Source: Oscheius sp. JU75 (lineage: Eukaryota; Nematoda; Chromadorea; Rhabditida; Rhabditidae). Taken from it: a stretch of 64,000 nt of DNA. Numbering within the stretch: position 1 is the first letter of the stretch; each line of letters opens with the position of its first letter. The notes below the pieces were generated by a model that searched no databases, was not told the DNA's origin, and saw only the letters and a list, made by a program, of their open reading frames with translations. Shown piece after piece: positions 35,645 through 52,713 of the stretch. Where the stretch lies: positions 5,146,001-5,210,000 of the forward strand of contig JASJZC010000002.1 of assembly GCA_037178855.1 (NCBI GenBank). Reading direction: 5' to 3'. The translations under genes were made by a program, and so were the position numbers.

Positions 35645-36485
35645 ATGAGCCTGTTTGGCAAAATTTTCGGAGGTAAAAAGGTCGAAACACCGACCACACA
35701 AGACGCCATTCAGAAGCTTAGAGACCAGGAAGATCTACTTTTGAAAAAACAGGATTACCTCGAGAAAAAGGTCGGCGAGGTTAGTTATCCATTTCTGTCC
35801 TTGAAAAAGTCCCCTTTTCTTCAGGAACTCGGCCTGGCCAAGCAGTATGGAACTAAAAACAAACGGATGGCTCTTCAAGCATTGACGAGGAAGAAGCAGC
35901 ACGAGAAACAGCTCCAACATATTGACGGCGTGCTTCAGACTATCGAATTCCAGGTGAGCCAACCTTTTTGATCGTTCTAATCGTGGTATTACAGAGAAAT
36001 GCACTTGAGAATGCTTCCATGAACGCCGAAGTTCTTAACGCCATGGGCAGTGCCAGCAAAGCCTTGAAATCAGCTCACAATAATATGGATGTCGATAAGG
36101 TAGGATCTTTTTACTTTCTATTCACAGCTCTTTACCAGGTTCACGAGTTGATGGACGACATAGCCGAGCAGCAGGATGTTGCCAAGGAAATCTCCGATGC
36201 TATTTCAAACCCCGTCGCCTTCGATCGAGGTCTCGACGAATCGGAACTTATGGCTGAATTGGAGGCTCTCGAACAGGAGGAACTCGATAAGCAGCTGCTC
36301 AACGTCGGTCCGACTCCCGTCGTCGGTCTTCCCGAAGTGCCATCTCACGAGCTTCCCGCGACTTCTCGAGCCACGCCTGCTGCGGCCAAAGTCGACCATG
36401 ACAAGGTAACTTCTATCTTTATTCTCTTACACAATCTCTTCTTTTCAAGGATCTCGAAGACCTGGAAATGTGGGCCAACGCGTAA
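35645..36485 (+). CDS. vps-32.1: ESCRT-III subunit CHMP4/SNF7
   Basis: Main filament-forming ESCRT-III protein, driving inward membrane budding and scission at endosomes and in cytokinesis. Exons 35645-35779, 35825-35953, 35995-36099, 36139-36405 and 36450-36485 give 223 residues (human CHMP4B 224). The start MSLFGKIFGGKK matches the CHMP4 membrane-inserting N-terminus. Core helices follow: KKQDYLEKKVGE, RMALQALTRKKQHEKQL and NALENASMNAEVLNAMGSAS. An acidic stretch (DESELMAELEALEQEELDKQ) precedes the C-terminal helix DLEDLEMWANA, the ALIX and MIM region. A GTTTCAG acceptor precedes the ATG by seven bases. AATAAA lies at 36499. C. elegans has two SNF7 genes; which is the orthologue cannot be told here. 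Confidence 0.94.
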
Positions 36486-36498
36486 GAAACTGCTTCTC

Positions 36499-36504
36499 AA
36501 TAAA
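36499..36504 (+). terminator. Polyadenylation signal of vps-32
   Basis: AATAAA beginning 13 bases after the stop codon. Confidence 0.6.
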
Positions 36505-37039
36505 ACTCTTTTTTTTAACCGAATTCGTCTCTTCCAAACATACAAACTGTAACTAGTTCCCAGTAAAAACTCACCAAATTCCTTTTCTACTTGGTGAGAG
36601 TGTTCACTCCCTCTCCTTCCCCCTTTCAACGTGTACCAGACTAGAATTATCTATATGTACAGTGCGGTCGAGAATGCTTCCGTGTAAATGAATTGTACCG
36701 TCCTCATGTACACATGACTCTCAAACACTGAGTCAGCTTCCTCGATCGATTTCTGATAAGGTGTTTGTCCCACTTCCTTTCGGGTCCCTCTAGCTTTTCT
36801 CATAATCGCCTTATTGAGGTCAAGTTGGACTCCTGGGAGGAAGATTGACCTCACTTTCGACTTTTTTTTAAACCGGCCTTTCTTTAGCGTCCAGGCGTGT
36901 TGAGCAAACAGTTTTCTCCCAGTTTAGGACCGGAATTTGATCCAGAAAGAATGGAAGGAACAAGGGGAAGCATATTCATTGGTCAAGCAAGCGTATTGTA
37001 TTCATAGGTCAAGCAGTCTGCCAAGGTGATATCCAGTGA

Positions 37040-39016
37040 TCACAGCGTCGGAATCGACTTCAACGTGTGGATACTGTTGCTCTTGATGGTACATCTTCCA
37101 GGGCTCTTTTCCACATCAATGGTGGAAAACTCCTTGAGCCAGTCGACGTCCTTATGCATCGACATCATCTTCTGAACCTTGGCAATGTCGCGAACGGAGG
37201 CCTCAAAGGTGTATTGTGTGAAGTCTTGCGCTTTGCCACATCTGGAAAACAAAGGGGATTGAAAGGTCAACAAGCAGTAGTTGGGAGACCACGCGAATGA
37301 CTCACCGACGACATGGAGGCACTTCGCGTAGGAAGATGGGAGACTCTACTCCGACTTGAACACAGCGGTAGCTGATTCGCTGCGTCATGGAGGCCATTGG
37401 ACGACCTGGAAAGACTGTTTTGAGTTCTGTACTGTAGATTTTGTTAGAATAGGGCATCCGAAGCAGGTCTCACAAAATGTCGTACAGTATCTTCCACCGA
37501 CCAGGCTACCAAAATAAAATTTAAATTTGTCTTTCTCTCCAAGAATCAAGCCAAAGTTTAAAACAAGAGTGACAGAATGAATGCTTCCTATGTCTACGTC
37601 TCCATTTCTTACCTGTAAGTTCAGTAGTACAATGTTCACAAGTTTGAGCTTCCTCCATCCTCAGAGGCTCTTTCCTCGGCAGTACAAGCGTTCCCATCTC
37701 ATTTCCCTTGATGCCCATGATGCTCTGAAATTGCTGGATTAGACCTGGAAAAGAAAAGAGTCACAGAGAGTAGGCTCCGGCTGCCTTATATACCCTGACG
37801 TCAACGCAGCACATAAGGAAGAGGGTCCCAGCTGGATACTCCCGACTAAAAAAACCAATTGAGCCGAACTATCATGACTCTCCCGGGATGGATTTCGATT
37901 GTGAACTCTGATTTGTAAAGAGAAAAAAAATGGGAGCACGTGAATTCTGCGGGTGACAAACGAACGGAAACTGAGGAAAAAGGTGCAAATTGGATGGCCT
38001 GGAACAATGAGGAGGAGCGAACTCGCGCATTGATGATGTGTTTGGAAAAGGGGAGCAGAGCTAGGTCTTTCAAAGGCCAGAGAGCATGAACTATGAGGGT
38101 TGGAGAGAGCAAGCAAGCAGCAGCGGGCCAGCTGGGAATGACTAATTCTTTCCCTTTGGAGTCATGATATTCTGGACTACAAGTCTCTTTGCTAACCGAT
38201 AACAGCTTGTGTTGGGAAGAACAAAGAAAGCGATCGTAAGTTCAATCCCAGGTACATGACGGTGGTCCATCCTGGCATGTCTCGCCGGCCTAGCCTGTAC
38301 AGCGGAGCCCGTAGCTTGCAGCCCTGATCATTCAACGCGCTCATCTTCACTCCAAAACCTCCCCATGACTCCAGATGTGGTCGGTTAGGTGAAATGCCTT
38401 GAATACCGAAAGAACAGTGTCTTTTTTCAGTAGTACAGACTTTGTACAGGAGAGCTACTGTTACTTGAGACTGTAAGTACTCAGACTGAACAAGGGAAGG
38501 GGTTAACCTTACATACTACAGTATCCTAATGAGGACAACCAGTGCAGACCAGCTAGTAAAAAGAAGAACTCTCATTAGGTCTGGAACGTGAGGAAACATA
38601 GTTTATGACAAGATTGTTTCCAACGGAAGGCGGAAGTAGTTAGGGTGGCATGTGGTTAACTCGACCCACACACTGACTGATCCTTCCAGAAGGGAAACAT
38701 CAGTCACAGGGTGAGGAATTCCATCCTAATGGACTAGGAATGTTCTGGACACGTGTTTACAATCTCTCAAAAACAAAGAGTATTGAGGCTATTCTGGGTG
38801 TAATAAAGGGGGCCCATTCAGTGGAATATGACTGCTGAGGTCGAAAACAAAGAGAGACGAGGCACATAAGAACTCACCTTGAAACGACCCCAGCTCTTGC
38901 CCATGCTCTTTCGAAACTCTGACATCCGTCGGTTCGGGTCGTGGTTCTCTCTGAAAGGCGAGAATATGTAGATTCCTGGCACTTATGAGACAATATCCCA
39001 AACCATTGGTATCCAT
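37040..39016 (-). CDS. Unknown 190-residue protein with paired CxxC motifs
   Basis: Exons 38878-39016, 37613-37744, 37306-37405 and 37040-37241 join in consistent phase. Two Cys pairs, CEHC and CRRC, separated by about 33 residues (with a further Cys in RISYRCVQVG), suggest a zinc ribbon or treble clef. The C-terminal third is a conserved-looking helical stretch (FEASVRDIAKVQKMMSMHKD, DWLKEFSTIDVE). The first exon is less certain: an ATG at 39016 works, but a CCTTTCAG acceptor at about 38951 could join an unseen upstream exon, and a later ATG (37718) with an acceptor 26 bases before it could start a 135-residue form. No signal peptide or membrane segment. The family is not recognised. Confidence 0.6.
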
Positions 39017-41358
39017 GTCACTGTACCATTCTCCACTACTTTTGCGAAGAATTTAGATCTTCAGCTACCTGGGGCTCTTCATGGAGGATACTTTTGGCCT
39101 GATCACTAGCTTTGGTCCTCTAGCAGTGAGTCAGCTAGTGCCTAGTCTTTTCTTAGCAGTTCGAGACCTTGTTTTTCATCCAATTGGTAGTTTATGGTTT
39201 GCTTATGAAAAGATTAGGAACTTCCAAACTGGAGTCGGCTGTCCCCGTACTACAAGATCAGACAACAAGCGCAAGTTTTCGTAATTGCGAAGTCGTGAGA
39301 CCTGTAATCTATGTCTTCGGACAGTTCTCCTACTCTCCTACAAACACTACTTTGTTCAATACTGAAAGTGTCGGATACAACCCATTTGATGGCCAATCCA
39401 CTGCAAAAGCTCTATTCTAAATTTGGCTACATGCATTTTATGATCCAGTGAATAGCTGTTATTCATATTTTCGTCACCATTGGTCTCCCTATTTTGCATC
39501 TCCAATGAATTAAGTTAGCTGTTTCGCAAAGAACATTCTCTGCACGAGTCCAATTGGCTTTCCGACCTTACCGGAAGCTCAAATTGTCGCACGTTCCCAA
39601 GAAACCTTTGCTCGGGTTGACAAAGAGAGGACCCGAAGACTTCCTACTATTGACGTTTGGGGGAGGAAGGAGAGGTCAAAGACTGGAACTTACTCTTGAA
39701 TCCATTGCTGACCGGATCTGCTCGTTTGAAGACTAAACCGACGACAGGCTAATGGATGACTTTTGCTGGCTGAAAACAGATAATTAGAGGATTGGGATTG
39801 TTTTTTATTTTTACGGGAGATAAATGAAAGTTCAGCTACTTCAAATACTTCGTATAATTTTGTCAATCATACTGCAAAGATTTGGATTTGATTGTCCAAG
39901 TCAAAACGGCATGGTTATTTGTAATTTGGATACGGGCAGAGACTACTGGAACGTGCTTGGAACGGAGTCGCGCCTGTTTTGTAAGACATTCTGTCTGTCC
40001 TGTTGATCTGTCAGGGCTGTCTACCAATTAGGATAAGACCTAGCTTTTCTTTTGTGAGATTCAAGATGCCGCTGTGTTAGGAAAAGCCAAGGAATTGCGA
40101 ATATCGAACGAGTGGATGATTCATCACAAAAATGCAAAAGACTAGAAAGACCGACATTATTCTTAGCTTACTTGGGCAGCGGCATTCGATGGTATGTTTG
40201 GAACAAAATGAGTTGGAAACTAGTCTTTCAAGTACGGTCTTCTATTGTCACAGATACTCTGTAAGAAAAATTATAGACTCACCGGGTTGACTGTACTTTT
40301 TGAAGAGTGCCGGAGAGCCTCCCATGACGCGTTCTCTCCTTCAAATCAGTGCCTACAATTGAAGAGTTTCACAATTGGTTTTGGACGTCCAAAAAGAGAG
40401 AGTCTTTGTGTGTGTGGAGACACACAATAACTAATCGTCAATTCGGAAAACACACGAGGACAAAGCCTCGGAACAGCCCCAGAAGGAGATAAGATGAGAC
40501 CTCAAAACAAAAGGCTCTCGAGGCCATGAATGATGAGTCTACATTCGTAAATGTTTGTTCGTCGTTCAATTCATCGTCTACGGTAGTTTTTGGGCTGAGG
40601 GATCTCACGAGACTGAAGTGTATGCAAAGTCCTAATGAGGCGCCTCGAAATTGTTTTCGAGATTCTATACAAAATCACATGGTCACAACCAAAGAATCAA
40701 CTTTGCGGCCTTTGTTCAATGAATTTCGTCTTCTTATCCTCTCTCGAGGGACTAATCGCAGGGGTGGGAGAGAGAAACAATGCTTTTGGGTCACTCTCTC
40801 TGACAAAAGGTTGAAGTAGTCAATTGAGGCTATTTAGAGAGAGTTTATCGACCACATATTACTTTGGAGAGTCCATACATTAGTGAGCAACTCTTCGACA
40901 AAAGGCCTTACAAGTTGTAACTTGTCTTGGAAAGAAAACACCTGTCAAACTCTCAGTTGAGAGTCAATTTAGGTGATGTGCTTCAAACTGGAAGCTTCTA
41001 ATGACAGATTCGTCGAGCTGATTCCATTTAGGGTCCCCATATCACATCTCTGATCCTATTGGACCTATATAGAAGGTTCTTCTTTCGATATGACTCTGCT
41101 CTGAAAACCGGTAGAACATGAGGAGAACAACGAATACGAAACAAAAAAATCGAAGAGACTGAAAAAGTACAGCCGAGGCAAAGATCCCACGATGGCTCTG
41201 GTCTAGTTGTGATTCAATAGGCTCATAGACTTGAGATAACGACCCCTTAGGCCGTCTTCCCTAAGGTCGTTTGAAACATCGAGACAAGCAGCAGCTTTAT
41301 GAGGGCGATTTATATACACAAGGCAAGGCAAAGAACCCGTAATAGCACAACAAAGGAA
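39017..41358. other. 2.3-kb gap, nothing recognised
   Basis: Only short frames without splice partners or recognisable motifs. It may contain upstream exons or promoter of the 190-residue protein gene. Confidence 0.4.
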
Positions 41359-41585
41359 TTACTCAATATGCTGGTGGTCATTTTGTCTACTCCTCCTTAT
41401 GAACTCTTCATACTTTGTCTTTGCTTTTCTCATCGCGTAGAGGGTCCCGAAGTAGGCTAGAGCCATGAGAACAAGTGTTATGGAGAACAGAACAGCACAG
41501 ATTTGAGCGTCTGAATCAGGAGAATATGTAAGAAAAGTTAAGGTAAGGTACCATTTTCGTAGTCGAAGTAGTATTGGAGAACCAT
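41359..41585 (-). CDS. Small single-pass membrane protein (61 residues)
   Basis: Exons 41552-41585 and 41359-41510 join in phase through a 41-base intron. Residues 1-12 (MVLQYYFDYEND) are aromatic and acidic. A hydrophobic segment of about 23 residues follows, AQICAVLFSITLVLMALAYF and on to about residue 37, then a basic cytosolic-type tail (MRKAKTKYEEFIRRSRQ). Charge placement predicts N-outside, C-inside. A CTCCAG acceptor lies two bases before the ATG. The gene lies 579 bp downstream of the BTB zinc-finger gene on the same strand. No known family recognised; such microproteins often regulate membrane complexes, but that is only analogy. Confidence 0.65.
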
Positions 41586-42163
41586 GGCTGGAGAAGCGTG
41601 AACTGATTGGGAGAGTGACTTCACTTGTGCAGCGATGTAAAAACGAAATCGATGTTTGTGCTTTCAGTTACAGAAGCTGGAACACTTCGGAATGTTCTGG
41701 AAACAAACTGGTCGATACTGCACGGACTGTTACCGATCTCCTACCTGCCAGTTCCAGTGTCATACTCGCCTACTCGTCTTGAGCTCCCCCCAGACTCCCA
41801 ATATTGATACGTGACGAGAACAACATCGAGATTTGAATGCAAAGACAGAAAGGATAGAACTTTATATAACCACATCTAGGAAGGAGAATAACTAGATCAC
41901 ACGGTCTAAAATATGATATGAAGCGGGCAAGGGGACCGAGATTCAAATCGGGAGATCATCAAGGGTTCAAAACGAGCCTGAATCTTCCAAAGGCTTTTCT
42001 CTTTCTTTGGACCCTGTAAAGCTCTTTGCTTGAGGGCTAGCCGCATTCTTTGGAGAGGAGAGAGAGTCTTTTCAGGAGGAGGAGGGGTAGCTAACAATTA
42101 GTCGTATAATAACATGAGAATCAACAGGAAAAGCGGGAGAATGAGGTAAGAATAGGGTAACAA

Positions 42164-45100
42164 TTAGAGGAACGTGCCCCACTTCTCGAGCAGTTCTGCC
42201 TTCAGTTCAGAACTCATCATCTGGTAGTCGCGGTCCGAGTTCAAGGCGCTGAAAATGCTTTTCTATGGAGGAGAAAAGGGGAAAACGAACCGAAAGACTT
42301 CAATAGATATGGAAGAAAAGAGGCGAATCTTGACTGCCAGGAGCTTGTGCTGGTCAGCCAGTCGGATGGCGTGCATCAGGGACAACTTCGAGAGCTGGAA
42401 ATATGGATTTTACTGTAATTTGGGGTCTTGAGACGAATTATACGAGTGTCAGGGTCAAAATATGTCTGCCTACCTCGTCACAGATGAATTTGGCACAAGT
42501 GTCGGTGACTTGGACGAACTTGTACTGTTCAGCCAGTGCCAGAACCGAGTCCACATTGGCTCTGGTCAGATTGACAGGGTCGTTGTAGACATCCAGAAGG
42601 TTCTGGAAGTCCATTGGATCTCCTTCCAGACGCAGTTCTCCCTTGGCCGGATCGTGGATTTGGAAGAGAGATGTGAAGGCTGTCGAGGCTTTGGTCAAAG
42701 CTGATCGTGGAAGAACAAAGCGGCAGGATCCAATGAGAATGGAAATCTCGTCTCCCTGAAGAACCGGGGCAGGTTCCTCCGGTGGCATGATCTTTGTTGG
42801 ACAACTCTCTCGTCGATGACGTTCCAGGTTCCATTCCGAGGAATAGAACTTTCCACAATCTTGACACTGATGACGGATCTGTTTCGGATCAGTCGAGAAG
42901 GCTGGACTCGAGCTACTGCCACCAGACAGAGCACGTTTTCTGGTATAAGGAAGAGTTCCAAGTGGAGGAGGGTCTGATTCCATTAGTATGCCTGGGGATG
43001 TTGATCGATCCAGTCTGAAAATGAAATTGTTAGTGTCTAGTATCAGTAACGAACCTCTGACAAGTGGTGCTATCCGGCATTTCTTCCTGTTTATACCAAG
43101 CATCCTCATCGAGGTCTCTCGGAGCCGAACTCGGTCCATGTCCAAGCATTGGATCTAGTGGAAGACCGTCGTCATGAGAGAAGAAACTGCTAGGGACATC
43201 CACATCGAAGCGTCTTGACTTGAACAGAGGGCTATGACCAGCTGATCGAGTTCCTCCATAAGGAATCTCCACTGAAAGTGCTAAAAATCGTTCCTATTCA
43301 TTGTGTTTAAAACTCTTACGTCTCGAACTCATCCACGAGGCCAGAGAAGGCAATGGACCACTAGACGAAACGATTCCAGGCGAGCTGTGATGTGAATTGC
43401 TTCCAAATTCCTTGTCCTCGTTGAAGGTCGAGTCCGCTTCTGCCAGTTCTGGTCGACTCTTCTTCTCATCTAGTTCGCCCATTTCCGAGCTGTGTCTCTT
43501 CACTCCGATCTCTTTGTTCGGATCCTCGAAGTCATGCTGCCAGTTTTGAGCGTCCTGTAAATTGTGATTGAAGGAGACTTGAGGAGCAAAGAGTGTGCAG
43601 TTTCCATAACTACCTACACATCGAGCAGTATAATAGGATCCATTATGGGCACAGCTACTACTTTTCATGGAGAGGAAATTTCATAACTACTATCAGGTTC
43701 AGAGACTACTAAAATTCGAACTAATTTTTCCCTCTGTCTCTGTTCAATCATTTGTCTCATATACTTACTTGGCTGAAACCCTTGTCCATGACCGTAGAAG
43801 AGAGTGCGATCGTCTCTGTCTTGAACTCAGCCTTCGGATCAACTCTCGGTGGTAAAAGGATTCTGGGAAGAGAGGGTGAAAGCTGTGAAGCCTCTCCAAT
43901 GTGAGCATGTGGACAGGGAGCCGGTCCTGGCCAGCGACTAATGTCCTCAGAAGTTATCTTGTGTACTGCCATCCTGTGTCTCTTTACATTCTTCCTGCAC
44001 GAATACGTCTTTTTGCATTCCGGACATTGGAATTCGGCCGTCTGTGTAGTCGGAGCCTTGCTTGCCAGTCCTTGTTGACGACTATCTTGTACGAGCACGG
44101 GAACTCCGGTCACGCGATCTCTGCAATTGTCATAATTACTATACGAAAGTTTTCTCTGAATACCCGCTCAAAGGTTGCGTAGTAATAATGCTCTCCAAAG
44201 GTGGAATTTCCGTAGAGTCCGACTTGATCACGGTCACATGAGTAGGTCGAGAGTGGTCAAGTCTCATTGGATGAGTTGGAGGAGGCATTGACTTCTCGAC
44301 CTGAGACGGTCGTCGGATCTGGACAATCTGATTGTGAGCCGGAGCATTTGGAAGGGGTGTATTCTGAATGAGAACAGCTCCTTGTGGTTCGTCTATTGGC
44401 TCAGACAACTTCTGCTGGACGTGCTTGGCTCGAAGATGCTCTCCTACCGTAACCTGAAAAAACGCACTATGAGCTCGTTACAATTCCTACACCCACATAA
44501 GGCTGAGGCTTCTGGTTCGTCCTGGGTGAGGTCACAATATACGCTGTGTACTGTTGTTGGGGTCTTGGTGGTGGGACCATAGGCGGTGGAGGAGTTTCAG
44601 ATCCCTGTTGAGCAGCTCTCGCCTGCATCCTTACATGTTCACTGGCTGCCACAGCTGCCGCATAGCTTCTGTCGATGATATTGCGATCTTTGGCTGGAAG
44701 CTCTGGAAGGCTGCTTGTGAAGTTTGGAGGCGGAGGAGGAGCAGGTGGTGGCTGTGGAGCTTCACCCCTAAATTAGAGCTTGATTATTGTAAGGGAGTTA
44801 CAAACTTGGTTAAAGCCATTTTACAAGTAGCCCGATGTCTCTTGAGGTTGCTGGCAGAACACAGTTGGCGGTTACAGTCAGCACAGGTATTCGCGGCCAG
44901 GATCTGTTTCTGTGGTCTGAAATGAAACTATCAGCTAGGACGAAAAAGGAAAATGAGACTAACACATCACAACACCAACCGATCATCATCATTCTGTGTG
45001 CTGTCCGCAGGAACTCGTCTGGGAAGGAGGAGTCGCAAGCATTCGTAATCTTGTCGAGCCGGAGAGTTGCCACCGGACGAGGAAGAGGTCGAGTCTTCCG

Positions 45101-47206
45101 TATAGTTCGGGGTTTTGACACGCCGTGCGGAGGAGCGTTGCTTGATAGGAACGTGACTGGAAGTACTATCACGACACTGTTAGCATGCTCTGACTACAGA
45201 TTCACTCACTCGACTCCATCCTGTGGGGGCCCAAACTCGGTAATGTACTGTTTACACGTTGTGTGATGACGTTTGAGGCTTCTTAACGAACAGACCGTCT
45301 TTTTGCAGGCATCACACCTAAAAGCACCAAAGTTTATGCTATCCTCCCCTAGAGCGGTGTTTCTCATCGGAAGGAACAGAATAGTTGTTTCAGTCTTTCA
45401 GCCCAGAGAATCAACTATAATTTAGCAGAAACGTACCCACAAATTGAATTCAAAGTCAGAGAGGCTGCTGCTACTAGTGGTCTTACGGCACCGGTCAGAT
45501 TACACAACAAAGACGGATGACATAATGCCAGGCGAGAACAAAAGTGCGTTTTTAGACTCACATGAATGATTCGGAGCCTCCTTTTCCCGTCGACGAGTTG
45601 GAACAGTGAGAGGCACTGCTCGAGTGAGTGTGTGAGTCGTCCGTGTCCAAGCTGAGCGGAAGCATACTGGAAAATAGTTAGATGAATTGGGTAAATACAC
45701 AGTAACGAGGTAATAAAAGTCTGATTCATCATTCGAAAAGTAGTTTTGTTACTTCCCAAAACTTTTGTCTGTCCCATCTCAAAACAATCGAGTTCAAAGC
45801 AGAGTTTTGATCACAGACCCTTCTTTCCGGCTGTTTATCTTCCCACTGACGAACTTTTTTCTTCCCGATGGGAATCTTACACATCGTTTCACGTGCCTAC
45901 TTTGAAGAAGAAACGAAGTTGTTTGAACAAGTAAGGGGGAAAGAGAGAGCGTCAATAACTCACGAGACATGACAAAATTGGTAATTGCGGAGAAGATGGT
46001 GCACTTTGAGAGAGACAAAAGATAAATGGCAACAAAAGAGAACAACTCACTTTCCCATGTCGATTGATCCCATAGCCGATGGAGAGTACGAATTGTTGGG
46101 CGAGCACCAGCCCGAACTCTGAACATTTGGATTTTCCCAATTGGTCGAGACTTTTGAACCTCGGAGGAGAAGGAAGAGTGAGGAAGAGAATGAGCTCCAA
46201 TTCCTGGGAGAGAGTCGCTGTCCTCACTCATTGGATCCTTCTCATTCCACTGGTCTGGCCAGGACTGTGACCTGTCGACCCATTCGCCAACTTTTCGACA
46301 GCAAGAAGTCTGACGATGTCTCTGAATCATTGGGTATTACATTAAGTTTTTTTTACCTGGAGGTTACGATGACTGGTCATAGTCTTTCCACAATCAGAAC
46401 ACGAAAAGTTGATACGGCTGACTGGGGTCACTATTCCACATCTGCAGAAAAAGAATGTCTTTTAGGTTTGCGAACAGCTGCTGGCCGTCGTCCAAGGTCA
46501 GTTGTCGACGATAAACTTTTGAGCGCGTGAACAACAAACCTTTGCTGTGCCTCTTGAGCCAATTTCTGCTGTTTCGTGGCCGACAGAATCTGCGAGACAT
46601 TTCTGGCTACCTCGTCCTCGACCGTCTTCGGATCCATCGGTTCTTTCTTCTGTGAACTTCGACTCCCGCTGTGACGTATTCGTGGCGGTTTTATCCTAAA
46701 AGTCCTGAGCCAATCTTACAGTAAGGGAGCGATAACTAACATCCTAGCTGGTGCAAATTGTGAACTCGTATTGGGATCGACAGTCTTGACCGGATATGTA
46801 GGCACGGCCGTCCTCACGGGGGGATGGGTTGTGTGATGATCAAATCGAGATCCGGGTGCTGAAAAAGACCATGATGGTTGAATTTTTTACTCTCGGCACC
46901 CTTCTTTCAATAAATACACTTACGAGGTAGTGGTTGTCCCTGTTGATGAGAAGCATAATGAGATCGTTGTTGGACCGGCTGTTCATACCCATTGTCGGCT
47001 TCGAATCTGCTTTCCATTTGACTTGTACCACCAAATTCGTCGAAAGAGCCTCCATCGCCGAAACTTCTCGGGTCGAGGTAGTTATCTGCCATGGAATGTC
47101 TCATCTCCAGACTCATCACATCATGCATGGCCGCTGGTTCCATCAGCGACGAGCTGAGCGAGCCGTACTCGTCATTGGAAGATCTTCTGGAAGAGACCTC
47201 TTCCAT
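42164..47206 (-). CDS. BTB-domain protein with CCHC-type zinc fingers
   Basis: Probable sequence-specific transcription regulator with a BTB dimerisation domain. Eighteen exons from 46924-47206 to 42164-42248 give about 1,185 residues in continuous frame. Five fingers are seen: CSDCGKTMTSHRNLQRHRQTSC is C-x2-C-x12-H-x4-C; the same form recurs in CDACKK..LKRHHTTC, CADCNR..LKRHRATC and CQDCGK..LERHRRESC; only CPECKK..VKRHRMAVH ends in His. Long low-complexity linkers lie between them (polyproline near residue 490, Ser/Asp-rich). The BTB domain is near residues 1010-1110 (DEISILIGSCRFVLPRSAL, ELRLEGDPMDFQNLLDVYND). Fingers before a C-terminal BTB is the reverse of the usual BTB-ZF order. The sixth exon (45964-46003) and two donors have alternative choices. 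An acceptor TTTTGCAG lies upstream of the ATG. Confidence 0.8.

Positions 47207-52713
<5,507 letters not shown>

Noticed and set aside
41934-42097. Minus-strand frame LATPPPPEKTLSPLQRMRLAL.. after a TTAG acceptor
   Set aside because: Looks exon-like, but the BTB gene already stops at 42164 and no donor joins to it in phase; could be an alternative last exon, unsupported.
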